Below are positions 25,701-37,700 of a stretch of 64,000 nt of DNA, piece by piece. The first letter of the stretch is position 1; each line of letters starts with the position of its first letter. Below the pieces are notes generated by a model. It did no database searches, was not told where the DNA came from, and worked only from the letters and a program-made list of their open reading frames with translations. This stretch comes from Liquidambar formosana (lineage: Eukaryota > Streptophyta > Magnoliopsida > Saxifragales > Altingiaceae): NCBI GenBank assembly GCA_039720395.1, contig CM077832.1, positions 12,838,966 to 12,902,965 of the forward strand, given 5' to 3'. A program made the position numbers and the translations under genes.

Positions 25701-28700
25701 GGTGGAAGGACCAAACAATGATATGAAGCTTTCTCAAACTTAAAATTTAGATGATGTAGCATGTGGGACTACTCAACACTCCCCCTAATGTGCAAGCCTA
25801 ACTAGACAAGAATAGCCTTGACACATGTACAGCAAAGATGGACTCATGAATGAAATGAGCTCAAGAGTGACAACAACAACGGCGGGCTCTGATACCATAT
25901 TAAGTTTCCAATCTAAAAGCCTAAGCTTTTATGTAAAAGGCCCAAACAAGTGAATGAAAATTTAATATTTAGATGATGTGGGTGTGGGAATTCTCAACAT
26001 TTCTTAATTGCACGATTTTCCAAGTACATTTCCACAAGCTTATAAACATCATCTAATGTATAAGTGTGTATGGTGGCATGTTGGGCTTCACTTTCCTACA
26101 TCACCTGATTCTAAATAGTTAACTCGTGAAGCTCCTCTGTATATTATTTAATCATTTTGCTTGGGAGAAGGCATCTTATATTCTTATTATATGAGGCTTG
26201 TTCATATTCGGTTGGAAGAAAGAAAATTTTTATCAACTTTATCTCATTATACGTTCCATGTGTCTATAGGTAATCGGCCCATTTTATAGAGTTGATCCTT
26301 GATAATTTTGCAAGGGATAAAATCATATTAACCTTAATCAAGAATTCAAGATTACAAGAGATAAATATATATAGAACATAGAATACAAATAAATCTAACA
26401 CCCCCTCAAACTCATGATGTGATCACTACATAGGATTTGGATCTGAAACAAAAACACCAAGATCAGTAATTAACCATCACAACCAAGCAATTTTAGCCTA
26501 TGTTACATGGACACTTCAAAATGTATGAAGTACCCATGTCGGACACATGTGACATGGGTGTGGGTACTCTTACTGGACACTTTAAAATGGTGAGAAATCT
26601 TTGAAAAGTAGACGAATCCGACACTTGGACACATACCCGCACTCGATACCCATACTCCAGTCCATGTAACATAGATTTTAGCTACAGTAGAAATTTAGAC
26701 TCACTAGAGGAGCGACCAACAACAATTTGCTTATTACTAAGCTAAGTGTGTAGGCGCAGACCTTGCATAAGGGTTTGGTTTTTTTTTTTTTTTCCCTTCA
26801 TCTTGGTGGAACTCAAAAAATGAACTTGGTGGACTTCCGATCATAAACTGCTCAATCACAAACGGCACTGTGGAAGGGAAACTACATATGTTGCTATAGG
26901 GCGACATGAAAACTGAGAAAGTAGACAATCTGGTGAAGTCACATTCTTAGACTCTATTAATTGTGATCACAAAGCCAATGATCAAACAAAAGCTAATGCT
27001 CAAGCTTGGTCCAAACGGTAGTCAAGGCCTCAAGGGTCACTTAAACATCAAGAACGCTACCAATAAAATTGTGACCATTCAACAAATTGCAACCAATTAA
27101 GTCACAAAATATACTATTCAAGTAAACAAACAAGGATGCCTTGCTATTTAAAGAAGGGCACGATGCAGCCAAACGGGATGTCTTCAACAAATTCGATGCA
27201 AAGAAAGAGCTTGAGATGATTTGCCAAATGCAATGAGTATTGCGGCTAGGGTTTGAGACGATGTGGTTAGCGATTAACTGATGCAAATGCGTTGAAAAGA
27301 AAGAGGCTAACAAGACAAGAGCAAAATAGGCTTGTAGTGACGGGTTTGAGGTGTGACAACTTCGAGATGCAACAAGGGTCTGCTACAGACAAGGATCAAG
27401 GTGCAACGGTGGTTGACAAAGGTGAAAGATTGGCTGTTCGAAAAGAGAGAAAACTACCATTGGAGTAAGAAGGTTTTTTATGGTACAACTGATACAAGGC
27501 TGCAACGAAGACAATTGCACGTGTGAGTGTGTGACTAGGGCTTTCAATTTGATTGAGGATTCAAGTATTGCAAAATAGGAGGGAGAACAAATGTTCAAAT
27601 GCTGCAGTGGTGTGCTTCGACTTGCGTGAGATGCAATAAGGAAGAAAGAACAAGATGTGATGGGTTTTTGCAAAAGGATGCAATTAATTCTACAATGGTG
27701 TGATTCGAATTGGTGCAACAATGCTATGGATGTGGTTGCTTGGGCTTGCAAATGTAATTGCGACCAAGGACTTTAATATCGATATCGATGGATATATCGA
27801 GGGTCCAAAAATGTGGATATATCGGATATATCGTTGGATATATCGACAATATCGATATCGTTTTAAAGATATAGTGGATATTATGAGTTAAACATGGATA
27901 TTTTTATTGAAACTTTGGGAAACAATGATTTAAACTCTAATACACAATCTAGCATCAAAACATTGCAATTTAAATATGTATAATATAAGTATGTGTTGCG
28001 TAGGGTATAAAAAATATACCGCGCTAAGTAAATAGATAATAGAAAATTTTGCAAATTCAACATTTAAATGTTATATAACATTGAAATAGATTTTTGTAAC
28101 ATTTAAATAAAGAGTGCTATTAGACCAAAGGCCATTGGTTTGAAATAATATTTTAAATTATGTGAAATACTAAGCATAGTAAAATGTACATATATATGTG
28201 AATCCTAACCTATTCTAATGTGTAAAAATTTCACCAGCAATCGGCAAAAAGGCATTTCAACATGGCAGTGTCGATATATTGAACGATATCAGCGATATAT
28301 CTTCGATATCAGCGATATATCTTCGATATATTCGATATATCTTCGATATGTTCGATATATCTTCGATATCAGCGATATATCTTCGATATATCGCTGATAT
28401 CGTTCGATATTTTTTTTGTTTGAAAATTCTTCAATTTCGCAACAATATATCGTATCGTTACCCTCCGATATGGCGATATATTGCGATATATCGTCGATAT
28501 ATCGCGATTTTTAAGTCCATGATTGCGACTGTGATTCAACTATAATAGATGGCATGATTCAAAGAGTCATTGCTGATGCGACGAGGGCGAAGATGCAATT
28601 TCTGCTGGGGCTTTCCAAGTGTGACACACGATAGGAGGATTACAGAGGTGCAATATGTATGCTATTATGATTTGCTGATGGTGTGATTTGTTAAGAGAAA

Positions 28701-31700
28701 TCAAGAGAGAGATGCTATGGTGGAGCAAGAAGGTGTGACAGCCCCTAGGGATGCTTCAGTTGGTGCTGTGATTAAGGTGGAAGATGTTTTGTGCTTTGAC
28801 TACAAATAGAGAGAAGAAAGTGCTTCAACGAGACAATCGAGAGGGCTTTATTGTTCCTACGGAGGAAGAAAGAAGAAGTACTGCTTTAATACCTTGTTAA
28901 CTTTTCAAGAAAGATGAAATTTTAATTTAATAGAGGGCAAACCCTTGGAAAAAGGAAACTATCTCTAATAACCCTAATATTACTAAAAGACTAAACTATA
29001 CTTACTAAAATAAAATATTACATCTCACACTAAAAAAATTTTAAAATGCTGATTTGAACTCGGAATTCGAGGTCACATATTTAAAACTAGACTCTAAAAC
29101 ATCAATTAAAGCACTAAAAGCTCATGTTAATCCATTCAAAAAAGAATCAAATGTCAAAAAGTTCACAAATCGAGAAAAAGAAGGGGTGGGGGGGAGGGAG
29201 AAAGATTTATAAAATGGATTCGATCCTCTTTGTTCATTCCACTAGAAATGAGAGATAGTGGGGAACCCTAAAGCTTTAGAGCTGAGAAAATCATAAGAAA
29301 GAGGTATGCAAGAAGGAAGAAGAACCTATTGCCCCTATGGGGTCGTCATTTGGTGTTGCACTGTGGAACCCTAACCTAAATATCACAAGCAAGTTAGTAA
29401 CACCAACTCTTCTGCCTCTTCTTCTCCTCCTCCTCCTCTTGTTCCTGCTCTTGCTCCTTCTTCTTCTTCTTCTTCTTGTGGCTGTTTTGGATATATCTGT
29501 GTGCATTTATATATATAATTGGATATTGTAACGTTAGCTAAAGATATATATTGCTTTTTGAAGATGTTAGGTTGTATATGAATTGCTGACTTGCTAACTT
29601 ACTGTGCTGACTTGCTGACTTGGATAGCTTCTTAGCGTTCTAATGTTGGATATCTTCAAATATAGGAAACTATTTATTGTTGAAATAGCTTTGAGAATCT
29701 TTAAAATAAATGAGTAATAATAATGACCTAAATAATGGAAATATAAATATATCAGCACCATGCATTAGAGGTTGTACCATGTGCATGTAACCCACTAATG
29801 CACGAGGTACAACCCTTAATGCGGGTGTTGATATAAGTTATATCAGCACGTGCTCACCTGGTCATCATCTTATCTATATAATTATTTATTTAATTATTGT
29901 CATATCCCTGTCGTGTCTTGTATTAGCCTTTTTAGGAATTTCTGCATTGGGATTTTTTAGTGTATTGCATTATTTTCCAATTTTTCATTGAAAATTTCCA
30001 TGTTTTACTATTAACTTTCATCATTTCTCTAACTAATATCGAAATTTTTATTTCTTTCAATATTTCTCTAATTTTGAACCCTTGATATCTTGGCCGATAT
30101 AGACATTTAAGTCCTTAATAACACCATATTAAACCTCAAAGCACTCCCAAAAATTCAATCAAACATGAATGGATGCCTTTTCAAAGTTCAAGAGAAGAAA
30201 CTAAGAAAGGCTCTGATTGGCCTCTAATGAATCCATTTTCAATTATTTCTTAATCGAATATTCTCAAAACTCTATTCAAACGCCAAAACATTGTATTAAA
30301 GCCCAAAGCACTTGAATTAGATCAATTGAGCTAAAATAGGAGATCAACTGATGCATGTTATAACTTTCGAATAAAAAGGGTATGAAAATGGGGTGTCTAC
30401 AGGGTTATGTAGACAATACTTTCTGACCGAGTCATCTAGATGATTTTGTTTCTCTATTTTTTGGTGGTTTTTTTTTTCTTTTTTCTTTTTTTTTTTGGAA
30501 GAAGGGGGGGGGGGGGGGGGGGGGTTGAGTTCGGTGTTTGAATTTTATCTCTCTTATCGTGTACACATTTGTTTCATTCATCTATCTATTCTCATATGAC
30601 TTGGTAAAATTTGTTTGTCTAGTAATTGACCAATTTAGGCTTGACACTTTACAAACTTTTCAATAACAAATTCCAATGCTCAACTTTCAAATTTTATTTC
30701 ATTATTGTAGGATTGGAAATTTGGTGCGTGCCACAATTATGCGATTGCTTTATGCATCATGCCCTTCATGCCCATCCCATTGGATATCGATATGTCGTAA
30801 TATGGTAAGCTCCTTTCGTCTCCGTAAATAACTCGTGTTTATTCCCGTTGGCTTGCTATACTTCAAAAGCAATCTACCTAATATGAGCTGTTGTATTTGA
30901 TAATGAAACTTACACAGGTAAGTGGGAGGGAACTACGTGGATTATTTAACTTCCCTTTCAAATTAGCCTGATGATTTGATCCTTATGGTTCAGATACATC
31001 TTGAATTTATTATCCTTAATAGAAGTAAGGTCGACCATGGTTTAATTGATTTTGTCCTTTTCCATGTACTTATCTTTCATATTGTTTCACTTATCTTTCA
31101 TTTGTACAACTGACATAGATTATTGTGATGTTCTTTTCAAAGCTCTATCTTCTTGCTTGTGGGTGTCATGCATTTGTTGGTGTCAGTCTCTCAAATGCCT
31201 TTGTGAGATGTAGGAAGATTTTGGATAGGGTGTCAATGATTTTTCATAACTAATTACTAGAAACAATGGGCAAAAAGTAATTCTTGGTTACCTGATTGAC
31301 ATGGAGGAGCCATATGTTGATGTGAAATCATATTTCTTGGAGTATTGAACAGAGAGCATGTAGTTTGATTAAAGGTATAGATTGTGGATGTGAATGTGGT
31401 TTCATCAGTTTCTTATTGTGTCCTTTTCAATGGTTCTTCGTTGGGTTTATTTGGTAGCTCAAGAGGATTAAGGTTAGGCAATCCTCCTTTGCCTTCTTTT
31501 AATTTTTGCACTGAGATTTTGGGTAGGATGCTAGGTTGTGCTGAGGGGGGAGGGTTTGATTTCTGGTGACTCTTGGGAACTCTACTTGTTTTTGGAGTGG
31601 TTGCATAACTTGCATTATAATGTGGTGTACTAGTGGACCTGTTGATTAGCATCTAGAAGATTCAGATTAGGTCAAAATAGATCTAGGGAACATTTCAAGA

Positions 31701-34700
31701 ATTTTATATCTCGATATATTTACTTTCCAAAACTATTGTCTTGCTTTTTTGGGGTTTGATCAATGCAGTCTAGCTGTCTTTGTTCTTCAACTGTACTACA
31801 TCTCTTCTTTTTTTGTCATTGACACCATAATTTTCTGCTCCACCTCAAACAAGCAGCACAGGTATATAAGATGTGTGCTAACTGCGGAGATGCTTTCTAT
31901 TAGTCTTGTACTCTTGTGTTTAACATAAGTCTTTGGAAGAGTGTTGGGGTTTTCGATGATATTATGATCTTTTCTAGGGATTTGACTGCAGGGTGGAGTG
32001 ACGTCCACATACTTGGGTCTTCTGTTGGGGGCTGGTTATAATTTGAGACAGATGTGAGAAAGTGTCGTTCACAGGGTTGAGAATGAATCAGTTCTGTTAG
32101 AGGCGATCTTATTCCTTGGAGAGGGATGGTTACTTTCATTACATTCAATCTTCTTACTTATTAACTCCCTTTGTGCCTTATTCCTCCTTTTGAGGGTAAG
32201 AGATTGAAAAAGAGAATTAGGAGCTCCACTAGAGAGATGCTAGTGAAGGTTTCATATATTATTTGGTTAGCTGCAATTTCATCCATTCTTTCGGAAAACA
32301 TCCTGTCCTGGAGTGGCATTTAGGAGTCAGACCTCTTTTTAAATTGAGAATGGAAAGTAGGATTTGATTGTGGTGTGATGATTGATGAGGCAACATTAGG
32401 GTCTACATTTCCATCTCATTATGAAGTTCTCAAAGGTGGAAAAGGTTTAGTGGCTCTTTAGGTTAGCTTAAGCTCTTTTTCCCTTAGATATGGAAGGAAC
32501 TTCATTCAATGGGAGATCACTCTTCTTGTTATCTTTTTAAAATTAGTTTGCAATGTTAACTTGGACAAAAGGTTGGAGTTCATGAGGTGGTGGTAGCCTT
32601 ACTTGAGGGGCCTATTCCTGCTGAAGCCTTTTTTAGTTTTACAGCTTACTGTGGACTACTCCACTAAATCTGATTTGTGACCTCCTTGCCTGCAGACTAA
32701 CACTCTGGAGATTATGGTTCCTTACTATGCACAACCCTGCTTAGGCTGGAAGCCATCTCTCCCCAAAACTAATGCAATAAGGCTTTGCTGACTTGACGTA
32801 ATGGCCACCTTAGTCTTTTGTGGAAAAAAATATGTTGTTTAATCCAAAGAAGTATAAGTGGAAAACAATACCAGCTACGTTCTGTGGAAGAAATTTATAC
32901 TATGATCCATTTGCACATTAACGGTGCCATTTTGGCATGATTTCTATGTTACATTTGAATGTATCAGGGTTTGCATCTTTTTTATTTTTTATTGTTTTTT
33001 GGCTGGTCTTCAAGATCTTCTGGTCCTAAATCCCAATGGAGTTGAGATTCCTTCTTCTTTTATTAGTAGAGCGATGTTGTAGGAAAGTCAATACTTTGAA
33101 TATTGGAATTTAATTTCAAGAGGGTTGGCATTAAAGTGATGATTTTATTTTAGATTTTAATTTTGTTCATTGAATTATTGCTTCTTAATTGACGGGAGAA
33201 GTGTAGCTAAGATGGCTCACCATTGGAAATACTAATCGATATAATTTTTGAAATTTTTTTCCAGGTTCTTGCTACATCAACTAGAGGAAATTCTGGGAGC
33301 AATGCCAATTTGGAACATGATTCTCTAAATAGCTCAGATGGTGACTGCAAGGTTGGATTTTGGTGGAGATGATGAGAACATGGTTTCTAGCTCTAAAGGC
33401 ATACCAGTGCAAGGTTACACATTTGATGCTCCCAGTGTTAATCCTAATAGAGATAAGCATCTCAGATATCGAACCAGAGTTTTCGCTGCTGAGTATGTGA
33501 GCCGGCCTTTTGTGCATCCTTAAAAATGATAGAGCTGAATTAATAATTTTTATGTATTTATGCTTGTTTTCTTGCTTTGTTATGATGCATCATAACTTCT
33601 TCTTACTACAAGTTAATGAAATGTACATGTATGCTAAGTTAGGTTGTGTCGTGTGTATGTTGTGGAATTTCTAGATGAAGAAAGTGGAAATTTAGGGTTT
33701 TGGGGCTTACAGTTTAGGGTTTCGAATTTAGGTTTTAGTACCAGCACAGTTTTAATGAAGCGTCAAAAGTAGGATCATGATGGATCTGTGGGATAAAGTG
33801 CACTTCTTAGGCTCCTTCTGGGCAAAATTATCCAAGGAGTTTGCTGATATTCCTCTCTTCTTATTGAATTCCGAATGGGAAGCTGTATGCAGTTAGGCTG
33901 GCAGCTAGTTTCATAGCAGACTGTTCTCGTATTTGGGCTTTTGATTATTTTGCATGTTCTTCTTTGGGTGGACTCCTGGTCCCCCCTCCTCTTTTATCTA
34001 TCTTTTGCTTCTGTATTCTTCTTGCATCTTTTGATTAATAAAATTCATTTTGTTGCTGATCAAAAAAAAAAAAAAAATGGTAGGATCATGATCTCAACAG
34101 CTGGTCCTCGTTTATGATGCTTGTCTTGACATGAAGCAGTTCCACAGACTACCAACAAGTCACTATCCCAAACTCTGGAATAATGATGTATGTTAGGACA
34201 TGTTTAAAATCACTATCAATAATGGTCACACCACCACCACCACCAACAATAATCCTCACTTGTTGGGTGAGTGATCTTGGGTTCAAGCTTATGGAGAAGC
34301 ATTGATACCCATTTGTGGGTAAGGGAACTAGGGGTATGAGTAAATTCTATCAATTGTTAAAAAAAAAAAAAAAAAAAAATTCTATCGATTGTCAAAATAA
34401 AAATAAAAAATTCCAACCAAAAACCTTAAGCTCTTAGGTGGAAGGCCAAACAGGTATATGAAGCCATATCAAACTCAATGTTTAGACAATTTGGGATGTT
34501 GAACTTCTCAACACTCCCCCTCACATGTAGAGCTAACACGACAAGAACAGACCTGTCACGTGGACAATAACGACGGGCTCACAAACAAAACAGTCCCAAG
34601 AACGACAACAATGAGCTTTGATATCATGTTAGCCACTTAATCCCAAAAGCTTGAGCTCCGAGGGACTGGGTCAACAATGTATATAAAGCTAACAATAAGC

Positions 34701-37700
34701 AAATAACGTGTCTGATGTTAGATTGGTTGCATACTTCTCATCTTTCATTTATGCTTCCTCCTAAACCCGCCCCCCTCCCCCGTCTTCCTTTTTATGTATT
34801 TTTTTAACTTGCTGATGAACAATAAATGTCGTAACATTGATCTCACCCATACTTGATTTTATTATTCTACCCCTAGTATTTGCAAGTCATGTCAGGCTTA
34901 TTTCCTCATCATTTATGGAATTAAAGTACCTTCCACTTGAAACAACATCACAAATCTTTTGCACCCTTAAAACATTAACCATCTAATTAATCACCACAAA
35001 TATTTCTTGTAGAACTCATTTTCATTACTGAATTCTCTAAACAATATTATTTGTTTGAATTGGTTAAAATTTTTGCCAACATGCCGTCATTATTTCATCT
35101 TAGTTAAATAATTTTCTGTTGAAATATTAGGTGTTTGAGTCATCTACCTACAGCTGTTGGAAAGAATCCTGCTCATTTTGACCTTGCTTTGGCAAGGAGA
35201 CAACCTGATGATGGTACGGCCTCTGCTGATTGGCTAGTCCTCCATGTACAAGAGCTAATATCACTTGCTTATCAGGTACTGAGTACTAAGCAATATCATA
35301 ATTTTTCCAGAATACTTTAATGATTTGAATAACTCAAAACCCTGGTTAGCTATTATATTTGACTCATTATTAATTACTTGTCATAGATAAGTACAATCCA
35401 GTTTGAAAGCATGCAGCCAATTGGTGTCGGACTCCTAAGTACCATTGTGGACAAGGTATAATTGTTATTTATTCATGATTATGGTGCATAATTTATAGGT
35501 TTTTTTTAATCAATTTATTGCTAAAGGTGTAGTGGTTGGTCCGTTACTTTTTAGGTCATTTTCTTTAACTAAATGATAAAATTTTATAAAAAATAAATGG
35601 AGGCAGGAGCGAGGCAACTCTCAAGGTTTGCATTGGAAAAGAAGAGTTTGTGGAGGAGTGTGGTAGCGTGAAATAGGTGAGGGTGGGTGGGGTTGGCTGT
35701 CTATGAGGTGGGCTTCTAATGGGGTTGGTTTGTGGAAAGGGATTAGGAAAGGGTGGGATATGGTTGTAAAGCATTACCCATCCTTGGGTAGCCCAGCTGG
35801 TAAGGGTGAACTTGTGATTGTGTGGTTAGGCGCACGGTCACAAGTTCGAATCCCCGCTAGGACAACCCAAAATTTAAGTGGGGGCTGTGGTGGTGGGTTA
35901 CTGAGCTAGTTTCCCCGGAGGTTTAGGTTCCATGGGTGGGTCCAAAGGGCCCTGATGTGGGATGGTTCTCCCGTTATCAGGAGAAAAAAAAATAAAATAA
36001 AATAATAAATAAATAAATTAGGGCTAATGTGAGGGGGTGGTTGAGGGGTTTGGTTTTGGCATGATGTTTGTTGTGGGGATATTCCTTTAAAGTAAGCTTT
36101 TTTGAAGCTCTTTGTCATCACTAAGAACAAATATGCTTTGGTGGTGGACTATGGAGGTCATTGCTAAGAAAAAGGTGCTTTGTTGGTGGGCTATGGCGAT
36201 AGAGCTAAGAGCAAAAAGCATTGTAATCCTACATTCTATGGGGTTTTGTAGGATTGGGAGTTGGATTCTAGTGCATCCTTCTTTTAATTTGTTTTATGCG
36301 GTTAGAACGAGAAGGGAAGTGTCAAATACTTTCCTTAGTAGATTCTCAAAGGATGGGAAGTTCTCACCCCTAACCACCTAGTGACTCATAAAAAGTGGAA
36401 AGATGCTTTTACTTTTTGTAGGTCTGTCTGAAGAATTGAACTTTTCACCACAGCCCTCCCTTTCAAATGCTATGCTATCATGACTGTTTTACAACAGCTT
36501 TTGTGGGAGGAAGCTTAACTACTAACTAAGAGGTAGTTACATGAAGATATGAGGATGTCACTTCATTTACTTTTAATTTAGTGTGGTATTTAAAGGAAAA
36601 ATAGCAGCCCATATTAAGTTATTTAACTATTATACAGCAGCGGCTGTGAAGAGAGAGAGAGGGATCCCTAGAGTGAGAAAAAATGGTTTCGTTGAAGTTA
36701 CAGAAGCGGCTCTCAGCCAGCGTCCTCAAGTGCGGTAGGGGCAAGGTTTGGCTCGACCCCATTGAAGTCAACGAAATCTCCATGGCCAACTCTTGGTAAA
36801 ACATAAGATATTTGGTCAAGGATGGCTTTTTCATCAGGAAGCCAACAAAGATTCACTCTCGGTCTCGTGCATGGAGAATGAAGGAGGCCAAGAGAAAGGG
36901 ACACCACTTTGGATATGGTAAATGTAAGGGTACCAGGGAGGCAAGGTTGCCAACAAAAATCCTGTGGATGAGGAAGATGCACGTGCTGAGGCGCCTGCTT
37001 CGCAAGTATAGGGAATCAAAGAAGATTTCACATGTATCATAACATGTACATGAAGGTGAAGGGTAATGTTTTCAAAAATAAACGAGTGCTGATTGAGAAA
37101 ATCCATAAGTCCAAGGTAGAAGGCAAGAGAGAAGACTTTATCTGACGAGTTTGAGGCTAAGAGAACAAAGAATAAGGCAAACAGAGAAAGGAAACATGCT
37201 AGGAGGGAGGAGCGTTTGGCCCAAGGACCTGGAGAGAGAGTACCACCAACAGCAGCACTAGCTTCTACAACTCAACAAACTTAAGGATCTAAAAAATCCA
37301 AGAAATGAGATCTACAATGGCGAGCACTGACGGATTGATGGCTTTCTATGGTCTCTGTGTCCTCGGTTACTATGATAGCATAGTATTTTTTAGCCAAATT
37401 TTTTTATTTTGTGAAGACCAATTTACTTTATAACTTAGATGTAAGGAGGATTAAAATCTTGGTACTCGACTTAAATAGTACTCCCTCTGTCCCACAAAGA
37501 TAGGCCATTTTTGCAACTTTTTTTGTCCCAAAATGTTTGTCCATTTTGAAAAGTCAAATCATAATTTTTTGTACTTCCTATACTACCCCTTGTTATTTCA
37601 ATAATTACTTTCAACACAAAACCCAATAAAAAGTAAGAGAAGGTATTTTTTGGAAAAATTGGGTTTAATAATTGACAAGTCAATGAAATGATGATTTTTC

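Larger units (their letters stand above)
23937..30710 (+). other. Intron 17 (6.8 kb), remaining content
   Basis: 24290-25660 looks like retrotransposon-derived sequence but has no readable domain. At 26395-26420 the text aacaccccctcaaactcatg resembles a reversed Copia polypurine tract. At 28880-28915 gctttaataccttgttaa resembles a reversed primer-binding site. A non-autonomous reversed LTR element across 26000-29000 is possible, but I could not match its LTRs. 29420-29476 is TTC/CTC-rich and 30504-30524 a G run. Confidence 0.5.
33493..35130 (+). other. Intron 19 (1.6 kb), remaining content
   Basis: Holds a LINE tail and a degraded TRIM listed separately, plus an A run at 34357-34379. 33493-33765 and 34735-35130 are unassigned. 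Confidence 0.6.

Noticed and set aside
27881..28063. Identical 60-residue open frames here (minus) and at 56287-56469 (plus)
   Set aside because: Identity comes from recent copies of the same non-coding hAT element, not from a conserved small protein. There is no codon bias or start context to support translation.
28260..28510. Dense ATATCG repeats considered as a satellite or CRISPR-like array
   Set aside because: The words are irregular, without fixed spacing or spacers, and lie within an element that has inverted ends and an 8-bp duplication.
35788..35853. Possible tRNA gene
   Set aside because: A and B box-like sequences are present, but no acceptor stem or cloverleaf forms and an A-rich tail follows; a SINE explains it.
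36812..37042. Possible short functional ribosomal protein gene
   Set aside because: It is the middle of an eL19 copy with an upstream stop and downstream frameshift, so it is a pseudogene.
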